A DNA stretch of 64,000 nt from Streptomyces sp. RKND-216 (GTDB lineage: Bacteria; Actinomycetota; Actinomycetes; Streptomycetales; Streptomycetaceae): positions 4,866,001-4,930,000 of the forward strand of contig NZ_SSBQ01000002.1 of assembly GCF_004795255.1 (NCBI RefSeq), given 5' to 3'. Each line of letters begins with the position of its first letter. Position 1 is the stretch's first letter. Below the pieces are notes generated by a model. That model was not told where the DNA came from and did no database searches. It worked only from the letters and a program-made list of their open reading frames with translations. Positions 44,814-53,323 of this stretch are shown one piece after another. A program made the position numbers and the translations under genes.

Positions 44814-44912
44814 CGGCCGTCCGGCATCCGCGCGGCGCGCCCCGAGGTGGTGCGTGCCTCGGCGCGGCGGGTGACCCGGGACTGCTCGTGGTACAGGGAG
44901 TCCCGGGCACGC

Positions 44913-44954
44913 ACGGGAGGGAGGGCGCACCCCGGAGCGCGCCCTCCCTCCCGT
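44913..44954. terminator. strong hairpin terminator between the AraC-type gene and the 52-aa gene
   Basis: Perfect 16-bp stem ACGGGAGGGAGGGCGC / GCGCCCTCCCTCCCGT with a 10-nt loop, between convergent genes (stops at 44813 and 44989). Confidence 0.85.
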
Positions 44955-44988
44955 CCACCCGCTGGTCCGCGCAGCGGCGCGGGCCCCG

Positions 44989-45147
44989 TCAGTTGTGGCC
45001 GAACGAGGGCTTCTTGCCCTTGCGCGCGATGTCCGCCGGCGAACCCGTCTGCTCCCGCGCGTCGGAGCCCTTCTGGCCCTGCTCCGTGGCGCGCTCCGCA
45101 CCCTGCTTCTGCGCCCGACTCCGGTCCTGCTTCTTCTGCTTGGCCAT
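44989..45147 (-). CDS. 52-residue Lys/Gln-rich hydrophilic protein
   Basis: MAKQKKQDRSRAQKQGAERA begins the protein, which ends GSPADIARKGKKPSFGHN. The minus-strand ATG has a near-perfect GGAGG Shine-Dalgarno 6 nt upstream, and a strong terminator follows the stop. It is highly polar, with no membrane segment, probably disordered, with a conserved-looking SPxDIARKGK-x-FGHN end that I recall from small Streptomyces proteins. The function is unknown; abundance in spores or under stress is only a guess. Its short length hides it from length-filtered gene callers. Confidence 0.75.
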   Translation of the reverse strand: MAKQKKQDRSRAQKQGAERATEQGQKGSDAREQTGSPADIARKGKKPSFGHN

Positions 45148-45339
45148 GATCGCCTCCAGGTGATCCGTGGGGTAAGGCCGGAATCAGAGTTACATGTCGT
45201 CACAGAAGCCGCATTTCGGGCAATCACCATGAGTGAGGCTGATCCGTGTCCTCCGCCACGCCGATGATCGGGGCGGGGCTGTCAACCACCGCGCCGTCGG
45301 GCAGACTCAAGGGGACCGTGCTGGGGAAGAAGGTGGAAC

Positions 45340-46575
45340 GTGGACCGCTGCGTCGTCCTGGTGGACGCCGGCTACCTGCTGGGCGCCGCCGCCAGCCTGC
45401 TCGCCGGAGAACCCACCCGCTCCCGGATCAGCGTCGACCACGCCGCTCTCATCCAGGCGCTGCGGGAGCGTGCCGAGAGCGAGACCGATCAGCCGCTGCT
45501 GCGCATCTACTGGTTCGACGGTGCGCCCGACCGGGTGCCCCAGCCCGAACACCGCCGGCTCCGCGTCATGCCGCGCGTCACCGTGCGCCTGGGCGCGCTG
45601 ACCCGCAGCGAGGGACGCTGGGCGCAGAAGGGCGTCGACGCCGCGATGCACGCGGAGCTGACCGAACTCGCCCGCAACCGCGCCTGCTCCGACATCGTCC
45701 TGATCACCGGTGACGGGGATCTGCTGCCCGGCCTGATGTCCGCGAAGGAACACGGCGTCGCCGTCCACCTGTGGGCCGTCCAGGCCGCCGACGGCGACTA
45801 CAACCAGTCCGAGGACCTGGTCGCCGAGGCCGACGAACGACGCGTACTGGACCGCACCTGGATCACCCGGGCGGTACGCGCGCGGGAACCTGCCGGAGTC
45901 TGCCCGCCCCAGCCCGCCACCCGGCCCGAGATTGCGGCGATCCTCGCCGCGCCGCTGCCCGACGCCGCCAAGAACGGCGGCGGCACACGGCCCCGCCCCG
46001 CCGAGGGTGGCGAGGGGGCCGCCGGTAAGTCGGCCGCCGGGGGCGGCGCCGGTTCCGGCCCCGAGGCACCGGCGGCCAAGGGCGTGCCCACGCCGAAGGA
46101 CCTCGCGGGACTCGGCCGCCCCGCCCCCACCCCCGCGCACGCGGCTCCCCAGAGCGCGACACTGCGCTGGTCCTCCGACCGCGGCTGGGTCGAACGCGCC
46201 AGCGTCCCTCCGGAGAGCGCCGAGGTCGCCGCCCTTCCGATGCTGGCACAGCTCACCACGGCCGAACAGCGCTGGGCCGACCGCGAGGAGGACATCACCG
46301 CCGTCGGCGGCGACCCCTTCGAGGTCGGCCAGGTCTTCGCCCGCCGCTGGACGGAACGCCTGGGAACGCCCGTCCACCTGGAGCACCTCTCCGGGGAGTA
46401 CCCGCGCATTCCGCACCGCATCGACGGCGAACTCCTGCGGTACGCAGCCCGTTTCGGGCTGCTCGCGCACAAGGACGACCAGATCGACGAACACGACCGG
46501 TACGCGATCCGGGCCGGTTTCTGGCGCGAGGTCGACACGCGGACGGGCACGGAACGGACCCACCCCGACGCGTAG
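45340..46575 (+). CDS. NYN (PIN-like) domain protein, predicted RNase
   Basis: 411 residues from GTG. The N-terminal NYN/LabA-like nuclease domain (1 to about 180) has acidic residues at the expected places: VLVDAGYLL (first Asp), KGVDAAMHAELTELA (second), and ITGDGDLLPGL (third and fourth). A Gly/Ala/Pro-rich linker (about 205-260) leads to a C-terminal helical domain (AEQRWADREEDITAVGGDPFEVGQVFARRW ... HRIDGELLRYAARFGLL) that may bind RNA or a partner. NYN domains are metal-dependent nucleases acting on RNA. No toxin-antitoxin partner is adjacent. It probably has its own promoter in 45148-45339. Confidence 0.85.
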   Translation: MDRCVVLVDAGYLLGAAASLLAGEPTRSRISVDHAALIQALRERAESETDQPLLRIYWFDGAPDRVPQPEHRRLRVMPRVTVRLGALTRSEGRWAQKGVDAAMHAELTELARNRACSDIVLITGDGDLLPGLMSAKEHGVAVHLWAVQAADGDYNQSEDLVAEADERRVLDRTWITRAVRAREPAGVCPPQPATRPEIAAILAAPLPDAAKNGGGTRPRPAEGGEGAAGKSAAGGGAGSGPEAPAAKGVPTPKDLAGLGRPAPTPAHAAPQSATLRWSSDRGWVERASVPPESAEVAALPMLAQLTTAEQRWADREEDITAVGGDPFEVGQVFARRWTERLGTPVHLEHLSGEYPRIPHRIDGELLRYAARFGLLAHKDDQIDEHDRYAIRAGFWREVDTRTGTERTHPDA

Positions 46576-46901
46576 CCCTCCGGGACGCGCGTCCGCCGAG
46601 GAGGTGCTCCCGATGAGGGCGGGCACGTCCCGCCCCGACTGTGGGCTCTCCTCCGCCCGCCGCACTCCGGCGGCAGGTCCGTCCCCTTCATGGCCGCAGC
46701 GGCGGCACCGGTCGGCCGGCCCGGTTCTCCGGGGCTCCCGGACGAGGCGGGGACGGACGCCGCAGTGCCCGCGCTCGCGCCGGCAGGGGGAACCGGTACG
46801 CACAGCCGGTGCGTACGGCCGGAACACACGCGGGTGTGGCGGGCGCCGCGGAGGCCACCCGCGGCGAGAGGTGGGCGCGGAGGCGCGTACCCTCGTAGCT
46901 C
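46576..46901. other. 326-nt region without a gene
   Basis: It holds a hairpin soon after the NYN stop (GGGCGGG-cacgt-CCCGCCC, 46617-46635), which can serve as terminator, and the inverted repeat at 46796-46816. It ends in a TACCCT -10-like box (46888-46893) 8 nt before the ABC transporter GTG. The readable frames are low-complexity Arg/Pro/Gly and look non-coding. Confidence 0.6.
46796..46816. promoter_or_regulatory. 8-bp inverted repeat upstream of the ABC transporter operon
   Basis: GTACGCAC-agccg-GTGCGTAC, perfect arms, about 72 nt upstream of the predicted -10 box. Candidate operator; no regulator gene is adjacent. Confidence 0.45.
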
Positions 46902-47927
46902 GTGGAGACGGGCACGGAGCAGGTGGTGAGCGGCGTGGAGACACCCCCGCGGCCCGCCGTGCGGACGACCGGCCTGGTCAAGACCTACCCTGCGTCCCGC
47001 GCGCGGCGGGGCGCACCCGCGACCCCCGCCGTCCGCGCCTCGGACGGCGTGACCCTCACCGTCGGGCGCGGCGAGATCTTCGGGCTGCTCGGCCCCAACG
47101 GAGCCGGAAAGTCCACCCTGGTGCGGCAGCTCACCGGGCTGCTGCGCCCGGACGTGGGCGCCGTCGAGGTGCTGGGGCACGACCTCGTGCGTCACCCGGA
47201 GCGGGCGGCGCGGCTGCTGGCGTACCTGAGCCAGCACTCGACCGCCCTCGACGAGCTGACCGTCGCCCTCGCCGTGGAGACCACCGGACGGCTGCGAGGC
47301 ATGGGCGCCCACGAGGCGCGCCGCAGCCGGGACGCCGTGCTGGAGGAGCTGGAGCTCGGCCCGCTCGCCGGGCGCCCGCTGAGCAAGCTCTCCGGCGGGC
47401 AGCGCCGCCTGGCGTGTGTCGCCGCCGCGCTGGTCGGCGACCGCGAGCTGCTGGTGCTGGACGAGCCGACGACCGGCATGGACCCCCTGGCCCGCCGCGC
47501 CGTATGGGCCGCGGTGGACCGCCGCCGCGCCGAGCACGGCACCACGGTGGTGCTGGTGACCCACAACGTCATCGAGGCGGAGACGGTGCTGGACCGGGTG
47601 GCCGTGCTGGACCGCGGCCGGGTCGTGGCCTGCGACACCCCGGGCGGGCTGAAGGCGCTGGTGGGCGAGGACGTGCGGCTGGAGCTGGTGTGGCGGGAGG
47701 GCCCGCCGCTCGACGTGCCCGAGATCGCCGCGCTGCGCGCGGACGCCGCCGTGTCCGGGCGGCGCTGGACGCTGCGGATGACGCCTGCGGCCGCGCGGAC
47801 GGCCGTCACCGCCGTCACCTGCGGACCCGCCTTCGCCGCGCTGGACGATTTCACGCTCGCCACCCCGAGCCTGGAGGATGTCTACCTTGCACTCGGGGGT
47901 CGCACGGAGGGACTGGTGAAAGCGTGA
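46902..47927 (+). CDS. ABC transporter ATP-binding protein
   Basis: 341 residues from GTG. Walker A LLGPNGAGKST, Q-loop AYLSQHS, signature LSGGQRRLA, Walker B LLVLDEPTTGMD and H-loop VLVTHN are all present, followed by a C-terminal domain of about 100 residues common in DrrA/NodI-like exporters. It powers the permease encoded 25 nt downstream. The substrate is unknown. TACCCT 8 nt upstream and the lack of a Shine-Dalgarno suggest a leaderless start; a GTG at 46923 or codons nearby are alternatives. Confidence 0.9.
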   Translation: METGTEQVVSGVETPPRPAVRTTGLVKTYPASRARRGAPATPAVRASDGVTLTVGRGEIFGLLGPNGAGKSTLVRQLTGLLRPDVGAVEVLGHDLVRHPERAARLLAYLSQHSTALDELTVALAVETTGRLRGMGAHEARRSRDAVLEELELGPLAGRPLSKLSGGQRRLACVAAALVGDRELLVLDEPTTGMDPLARRAVWAAVDRRRAEHGTTVVLVTHNVIEAETVLDRVAVLDRGRVVACDTPGGLKALVGEDVRLELVWREGPPLDVPEIAALRADAAVSGRRWTLRMTPAAARTAVTAVTCGPAFAALDDFTLATPSLEDVYLALGGRTEGLVKA

Positions 47928-47952
47928 ACCACGACCCGAGGAGCAGCGCCAG

Positions 47953-48870
47953 GTGAGCACCACAGCTGCCCACGACGATGTCGTCGCGGCCCAGGCCACC
48001 GGAGCAGGCGCCGCGCCGGGCCGTCTCGCCGGGCCGTCTCCCCGGGACCGCGCCGCCGCGGACCGCTCCGTGCCGCACGCGCCGCTCCGCGGGACCGTGC
48101 CGTCCGCCGCCGGACCCGCGCCGCTCGCCCCGCGCGCCGCCACCTGGCCGGCGCTGGTAGCCGTCTACCGCGCCCAGCTCTCCCGCGCCCGCGTCGCCCG
48201 CATCCCGCTGCTGTTCGTCGCCACCTTCCAGTCGCTGGGGATCATGGTGCTGATGCGCGGCGTGGTCGACGGCGGCGCGGAGGCGCGCGCGGTCGTCGCG
48301 GGTTCCAGCGTGCTCGTCGTGGCGTTCGTGGCGTTGAACCTGCTCGCCCAGTACTTCGGCCAGCTCCGCGCCAGCGGCGGCCTCGACCACTACGCCACGC
48401 TGCCGGTGCCTGCCGCCGCGGTGGTGCTGGGCGCGGCCGGGGCTTACGCGTCGTTCACCGTGCCGGGAGTGGTCGTCACCGCCGTCGTGGGGTGCCTGCT
48501 GTACTCCCTGCCGCTCGGCGGCCTCTGGGTCCTGCTCGCCGTGATCCCGCTGACCGGAGCGGCGCTGGCGGGGCTCGGCGCCGCGCTGGGCCTGCTCGCG
48601 CCCCGTGCGGAACTCGCCACCGTGTGCGGGCAGCTGGGCATGTCGGCGGCGCTGCTGCTCGGCGTCCTGCCGGGCGGGCGGCTTCCCGAACCCGTGCAGT
48701 GGCTGCGCGACCTGCTGCCCTCCACCTACGGGGTGGAGGCGCTCGGCCGGACGTTCGCGGCCCGCCCCGACTGGGGGCACGTGGTGCTGGACCTGGGCGT
48801 CTGCGCGGCTGTCGGGGTGCTGTCCCTCGCCATCGCCACCTGGGCCTACCGGCGCGCCGCGGTGCGCTGA
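47953..48870 (+). CDS. ABC-2 type transporter permease
   Basis: 305 residues from GTG. A hydrophilic leader of about 65 residues precedes about six transmembrane helices. The segment LPVPAAAVVLGAAGAY and the late WLRDLLPSTYGVEALGR are typical of ABC-2 permeases. It partners the ATPase encoded upstream as a two-gene exporter. Confidence 0.88.
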   Translation: MSTTAAHDDVVAAQATGAGAAPGRLAGPSPRDRAAADRSVPHAPLRGTVPSAAGPAPLAPRAATWPALVAVYRAQLSRARVARIPLLFVATFQSLGIMVLMRGVVDGGAEARAVVAGSSVLVVAFVALNLLAQYFGQLRASGGLDHYATLPVPAAAVVLGAAGAYASFTVPGVVVTAVVGCLLYSLPLGGLWVLLAVIPLTGAALAGLGAALGLLAPRAELATVCGQLGMSAALLLGVLPGGRLPEPVQWLRDLLPSTYGVEALGRTFAARPDWGHVVLDLGVCAAVGVLSLAIATWAYRRAAVR

Positions 48871-48964
48871 CCCCCTCACCCGTCCGCCCGGCGCGGGCGC
48901 GGGGACACCCCGCAAGACGCGGCCCCGTTCCGGATCGGGCGCCGGTACCTGGCACGATGGCCGG

Positions 48965-49720
48965 GTGACGGCACCGACACCCTCTTCCGGCAGCGACGGC
49001 TCCCGCTACGACCCGTGGGCGAAGCACGCGTCCACTGGTCCCCGCCCCCCGGCGGGCCCGCCGAACCCAGCCGCCGGCCGAAACGGCGACGCGCCTCCAC
49101 CTTCCGGCGACGCGGCCGGGCACGGGAACGTGCCGTTCGGACCCGGCCCGCTCGGCGGGCCCGGCGAAGCGCCCGCCGCGGACCCGGCCCGCGCGGCACG
49201 CGAAGGCGTGTTGGTCGGTCTCGGGGTGGCCGCCTTCGGTGTCGTGCTCGGGCTCCTGTGGCTGTGGCTTGCTCCCCGCGTGCCGCTCGTCTCCGACGGC
49301 AGCGCCGTCTTCCTGGAACGTCCCGAGGGCGAGGACGCCATCGGCGCCGACGGCACCTTCGTGCTGCTCGGCGTCGCGGTCGGCGCGGTCGCCGGAGCCG
49401 TGGTCTTCCTGCTGCGGCGAGCCGGCGGCGTCGGGCTGGTCGTCGGCCTCGCCGTGGGGGGCGTTCTGGGCTCGGTGCTCGCCTGGCGGCTGGGGGTGTG
49501 GCTCGGCCCCACGGAGGACCTGGTCGCCCACGCACGTGCTGTGGGTAAGGGGGCGGTCTTCGACGGTCCGCTGGAGCTGAAGGCCAAGGGCGCCCTCCTG
49601 GCGTACCCTTTCGGGGCGCTCCTGGCCCACCTCGCCTGCACCGCGCTGTTCGGCAGGCGCGACCCGGAACCGGTCGGCCCGGCGCCCTGGGGACCGCCTC
49701 CGCCGCCGCCCGCGCAGTGA
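48965..49720 (+). CDS. membrane protein resembling DUF2567
   Basis: 251 residues from the GTG at 48965. The first 80 residues are Pro/Gly-rich and cytoplasmic (SRYDPWAKHAS). Four helices follow at about 85-105, 135-155, 160-180 and 210-230. The loop LVSDGSAVFLERPEGEDAIGADGTF probably faces outside. The pattern recalls the actinobacterial DUF2567 family of unknown function, from memory. Its stop region overlaps an alternative start of the cupin gene, so the two are likely cotranscribed. Confidence 0.6.
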   Translation: MTAPTPSSGSDGSRYDPWAKHASTGPRPPAGPPNPAAGRNGDAPPPSGDAAGHGNVPFGPGPLGGPGEAPAADPARAAREGVLVGLGVAAFGVVLGLLWLWLAPRVPLVSDGSAVFLERPEGEDAIGADGTFVLLGVAVGAVAGAVVFLLRRAGGVGLVVGLAVGGVLGSVLAWRLGVWLGPTEDLVAHARAVGKGAVFDGPLELKAKGALLAYPFGALLAHLACTALFGRRDPEPVGPAPWGPPPPPPAQ

Positions 49721-49734
49721 GGAAGGAGACCGTG

Positions 49735-50139
49735 GTGCCCGCATTCTCCGAACGACCCGCGCCGGGCGCGGCGCGCGTGCTGTGCGACGTGGACGACGCC
49801 TCCGCCGGTACGGCGGGGCAGACCGCCGGAGTGCGGTGGAAGCTCGCCGAGCCCGGACGCCAGCTCGACGCGAACGTGGTCGGGCTGCCTCCGGGAGCGG
49901 TGGTCGACACGCACACCGAACCCGAACTGGACGTCCTGATACTGGTGGTCGCCGGGGAGGGCGAACTGTCCTCCGGCGACACCACCGAGCCGCTCGCTCC
50001 GGGCGCCCTGTGCTGGCTGCCGCGCGCGTCCAGCCGGCGGCTGGCGGCCGGTCCGCAGGGGCTGTCCTACGTGACCGTGCACGCCCGCCGGCCGGGCATG
50101 CGGATCGGACGCGGCCCCGCCGGGCGCCGGGAGGCGTAG
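49735..50139 (+). CDS. cupin-domain protein
   Basis: 134 residues from the GTG at 49735, 6 nt after AAGGAG; GTG 49732 is too close to that site and GTG 49717 would precede it. The small beta-barrel fold is suggested by LPPGAVVDTHTEPELDVLILVVAGEGEL and LAPGALCWLPRASSRRLAAG. The cupin metal motif is only partly kept (H-T-E-P-E). No enzyme activity can be assigned. It is convergent with ybaK, with 4 nt between stops. Confidence 0.75.
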   Translation: MPAFSERPAPGAARVLCDVDDASAGTAGQTAGVRWKLAEPGRQLDANVVGLPPGAVVDTHTEPELDVLILVVAGEGELSSGDTTEPLAPGALCWLPRASSRRLAAGPQGLSYVTVHARRPGMRIGRGPAGRREA

Positions 50140-50143
50140 ACGG

Positions 50144-50647
50144 TCACCGCGCGACGGGAGCCGTCACCGCGTCCGTAAGGGTGACCAGGTCACCGGGCGC
50201 CAGCTCGATCTCCAGCCCCCGGCGTCCCGCCGAGACGCACACCGTCGCATGCCCGGCCGCCGAGGCGTCGACGACCGTGGGCAGCCGCTTGCGCTGTCCC
50301 AGCGGCGAGATCCCGCCCCGCACGTACCCGGTGGTCCGCTCGGCCGCTGCCGGGTCCGCCATCGTGGCGCGCTTGCCGCCGACCGCCGCGGCCAGCGCCT
50401 TGAGGTCGAGCGATCCGGACACCGGCACCACCGCCACCGTCAGCACGCCGTCGACGTCCGCGACCAGCGTCTTGAACACCCGCTCCGGCTCCACGCCCAT
50501 CGCCTCGGCGGCCTCCTCGCCGTAGGAGGGCGCCGCCGGGTCGTGCGCGTAGGCGTGCGTGGAGAAGGAGACGCCGGCGCGCGTCGCCGCGACCGTCGCC
50601 GGTGTCGCACCGGCCTGCTCCTGCTTGCGTTTCTGCTTCTTCGCCAT
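50144..50647 (-). CDS. ybaK: YbaK-type aminoacyl-tRNA deacylase
   Basis: 167 residues. A basic N-terminal extension (MAKKQKRKQEQAG) precedes the YbaK/ProX trans-editing domain with FKTLVADVDG and the family hallmark GGISPLGQRKRLPTVVD. The enzyme hydrolyses mischarged Cys-tRNA(Pro). Full length for the family. Cytoplasmic, monocistronic or cotranscribed with the Lon-N gene upstream, which ends 55 nt before it. Confidence 0.93.
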   Translation of the reverse strand: MAKKQKRKQEQAGATPATVAATRAGVSFSTHAYAHDPAAPSYGEEAAEAMGVEPERVFKTLVADVDGVLTVAVVPVSGSLDLKALAAAVGGKRATMADPAAAERTTGYVRGGISPLGQRKRLPTVVDASAAGHATVCVSAGRRGLEIELAPGDLVTLTDAVTAPVAR

Positions 50648-50651
50648 GCCC

Positions 50652-50705
50652 CGCCGTCCGCTGTTCGTCGTCCGTCGGCCGCCATCGGCCGTCCGCCGTC
50701 CGTCA
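50652..50705. repeat. imperfect CCGTCCG short repeats
   Basis: CCGTCCG/CCGTCGG/CGTCCGTC units recur in the 55-nt gap between the Lon-N gene and ybaK. No gene or clear hairpin; meaning unknown. Confidence 0.4.
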
Positions 50706-51500
50706 GTTGAAGCTCGTCGGCTTCCGCGTCAGTTCCACCGCCGGGAGCGACGGCAGCTGCCCGATGACCGCGGACTCGCGGCGCAGCACCCGCAGTTCCT
50801 CCGCGAGCCGGGACGCGGTGTCCGGCGCCTGGAGCAGCCGCTGCTTCGCGGGGGTGTCCAGCACGGTCGCCGCCGCGACCAGGTACGACACCACCGACGG
50901 GTCGTCCGGCAGCTCCTGGCCCGCCGCCAGCGTCCGCTCGCGGGCCCCGGCCAGCCGCTTCTGGTAGGTCTGGAAGGCCCGCAGCACTCCGGCGGCGAGC
51001 GCTCCGGCGCCCTCGCCCTCCTCCTCGGGCAGCTCCTCCACCTCGGCGGTCAGGTACGGTCCGCCCGCATCGACGGAGAGCAGCCGGAAACGGGTGGTGC
51101 CGGTGGCCAGGGCCTCATAGCCGGCGCTGTCGTCGCCGTTCTCCGGCCCCTCCTCGGCGCCCCCGGTGGGCGCCGAGCCCCGCGGAGGCCGCTTGCGGAT
51201 CGTTGTGGCGTCCGCGACGCACCCGATCGTGTGGAAGGAGGACATCAGGTCGGGACCGAAGCCGCCGGCCGGATCCGTGCCGGCCGCGCCGGTCACTTCC
51301 TCGGGCAGGCCGACCGCTGTGGGCGCCACCTCCCGGCCGTCGCGGATCGCGACCACGCCGAAACGCCGCGGCTCGTCCTCCGGTACGGCCAGCAGATCGC
51401 GCATCAGCGCGCGGTACCGCGCCTCGAAGATGTTCAGCGGCAGCACCAGGCCGGGGAACAGCACCGATTTCAGCGGGAACAGGGGAAGTGCGGTCGTCAC
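50703..51500 (-). CDS. Lon N-terminal (LON substrate-binding) domain protein
   Basis: 265 residues from GTG. It starts LPLFPLKSVLFPGLVLPLNIFEARYRAL, the signature of the Lon N-terminal substrate-binding domain (PUA-like), and lacks the ATPase and protease domains. The C-terminal half is helical (AAATVLDTPAKQRLLQAPDTASRLAEELRVLRRE). Free-standing LON-domain proteins are widespread in actinobacteria and have no known activity. Confidence 0.88.
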   Translation of the reverse strand: MTTALPLFPLKSVLFPGLVLPLNIFEARYRALMRDLLAVPEDEPRRFGVVAIRDGREVAPTAVGLPEEVTGAAGTDPAGGFGPDLMSSFHTIGCVADATTIRKRPPRGSAPTGGAEEGPENGDDSAGYEALATGTTRFRLLSVDAGGPYLTAEVEELPEEEGEGAGALAAGVLRAFQTYQKRLAGARERTLAAGQELPDDPSVVSYLVAAATVLDTPAKQRLLQAPDTASRLAEELRVLRRESAVIGQLPSLPAVELTRKPTSFN

Positions 51501-51554
51501 GACTGGTAAGCCTACGGCCTGTCGCCGGCCGGGCGCCGCCCCCCTGCCCGCCCG

Positions 51555-53168
51555 TCACTGCCGGCGCAGCAGCCGTGTCGCGCCCGCCGCGACAGTCGTG
51601 GCCAGGATCCAGCCGAGCAGGATCATCACTGCGGCCAGCCACTGGTAGCCGCCCTCAGGAGCCCACGCCTGGTCCTGGCCGAAACTGATCACCGGGAGCA
51701 GCAGGTCCAGCGTGTAGAGGGCGGCGTTCCACTGCGGAGACTCGTCCAGCTTCAGCGGCGGCGGTTCGTGCCGGGAGAAGACCCCGAATCCCGCCAGCCA
51801 GAGCAGCACCATCCACAGCGCGGCCTGCCCCGGCCGGTACCCGTAGGCGACCGTCCAGTCCTGGATCAGCCCCCACAGCTTGCCGGCCACGGGAAGCGTC
51901 TCGCGGCGGCGGCGCTGCTTCTCCAGCAGCACCGCCCGCGCGTCGGCGTCCTCGCCACCCGCCCGGTAGACGGCCGCCAGCTGCTCGTACGGGCCGGGGG
52001 AGTACTCGGGCGTCGCCGCGGCCAGCCAGTCCAGCCGCTGCTGGAGCGAGAAGTGACCGCGGTGGATCAGCCGCTGGTAGGTGAACCCGGCCATCCACAG
52101 CCGTTCGTCGCGCGGCCAGCTGCTGACTTTGTCGACGAGGTTCTCCACCGTCGCACCGGACAGCACGATCAGGCCCCGTTCCGGCGCCGGCGAGGTGAAG
52201 CACAGTTCGGGAGTACTGAGCCGGCGCAGCGAGATCTCCTGATCGCGCTCCAGGGCGAAGCGGGCGTTGTCCAGCACCAGCGACCCGCCGAAGCGGCTGT
52301 CGTCCAGCTTCACCCCGCCCGTGCACTCGAAGTGCTGCGACCGCGGCGGCCGGGCTCCGGCCGCGCCGAACGGCCCGTAGGTGCCGGCCGGGGGCGTGCT
52401 GCCCTGGATCAGGCGGGCGTTCTCCCGCTTCGGGTCGGCGAAGTGCGCCGACTGCTCCACGGTCAGCTGCGGCGCGTGCAGCGCGTACCGGCCCTGGGTG
52501 TTGCGCAGCACGCTGCCGTACATGAACAGCGAGCCGCCGATCGTCGCGCCGCGCAGGCCCAGCTCGCCGTCCACCGTGAGCAGGCTGGCCTGCACCTCCT
52601 GGGAGACCGACAGGCCGTCCGCGGCGATGGCCCGCGTCCGGTTCCCGCTGCCCACCCGGGCCTCGTTCAGCAGCAGGTCCGTGCCGATGTTCGCGTCGGT
52701 GAGCCGTATGCCGTCCGGTATGACGCACCGCGCAAGGTGCAGGTCGCCCTCCACCTTCACCCGGGCCGCCTCCAGCCGCGGTATCCGGCACCCGAGCAGC
52801 CGAGCGGTGCGCAGGTGCGCCTCGGTGAGGCGCACCTCCTCCTCAAACCGGCAGTGCCGCAGTTCCATGAACTTGTCGATCTCGCCGCCGGACAGTGTCA
52901 GCGAACCCGTGACGTACGCGCCGGTCAGGTGCAGCGACGCCACCCGCCCGGGCAGCGACGTCGCCTCGTCGTCCAGCAGCAGGCGGGCCAGCACCCGCGC
53001 CCGCACGGTCCGCTCCGGCCCCCACTCGTGCTCGCCGTCCGGATCGTCCAGCTCCGGCTCGCCGCTGCGCAGGTCGAGACTGCTGCCGTTGCGGAACGCC
53101 TGCCACACCCACACCTCGGCGGCGGTCAGGTCGCCGGGCGGCTCGCCCCCGTTCGAAGGCTGACTCAT
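51555..53168 (-). CDS. membrane-anchored protein with repeated beta segments, unknown role
   Basis: 537 residues from the ATG at 53168, with GGAAGGGCAG upstream. Residues 90-350 consist of short beta-strand repeats ([54 protein letters not shown]) like a right-handed beta-helix or pentapeptide-type solenoid. The C-terminal part is helical and has two transmembrane segments at about 460-480 and 515-533. Similar Streptomyces proteins have been called membrane-associated oxidoreductases, but no nucleotide-binding motif is visible, so I would not use that name. A start at 53273 adds a low-complexity Arg-rich leader and is rejected. Confidence 0.7.
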   Translation of the reverse strand: MSQPSNGGEPPGDLTAAEVWVWQAFRNGSSLDLRSGEPELDDPDGEHEWGPERTVRARVLARLLLDDEATSLPGRVASLHLTGAYVTGSLTLSGGEIDKFMELRHCRFEEEVRLTEAHLRTARLLGCRIPRLEAARVKVEGDLHLARCVIPDGIRLTDANIGTDLLLNEARVGSGNRTRAIAADGLSVSQEVQASLLTVDGELGLRGATIGGSLFMYGSVLRNTQGRYALHAPQLTVEQSAHFADPKRENARLIQGSTPPAGTYGPFGAAGARPPRSQHFECTGGVKLDDSRFGGSLVLDNARFALERDQEISLRRLSTPELCFTSPAPERGLIVLSGATVENLVDKVSSWPRDERLWMAGFTYQRLIHRGHFSLQQRLDWLAAATPEYSPGPYEQLAAVYRAGGEDADARAVLLEKQRRRRETLPVAGKLWGLIQDWTVAYGYRPGQAALWMVLLWLAGFGVFSRHEPPPLKLDESPQWNAALYTLDLLLPVISFGQDQAWAPEGGYQWLAAVMILLGWILATTVAAGATRLLRRQ

Positions 53169-53311
53169 CTGCCCTTCCCCTTCCCCCTGGTCATACGGTC
53201 CCTTACCCCCGATGTGCCCTGTGTGACCGCGTGGACGCCGCCTGCGACGATCATCACTCCGGGTGTGTATCACGCCTCGATACGGCTGTCCGTCCCTCGG
53301 GCGCGGTCTGC

Positions 53312-53317
53312 GAGAAT
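53312..53317 (+). promoter_or_regulatory. -10-like box for leaderless hisD transcription
   Basis: GAGAAT ends 6 nt before the hisD GTG and no Shine-Dalgarno is seen. The match to TANNNT is weak. Confidence 0.35.
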
Positions 53318-53323
53318 GGGTCC

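Noticed and set aside
46576-46901. Short gene before the ABC transporter
   Set aside because: All frames are Arg/Pro/Gly low-complexity, with no conserved pattern or ribosome-binding site.
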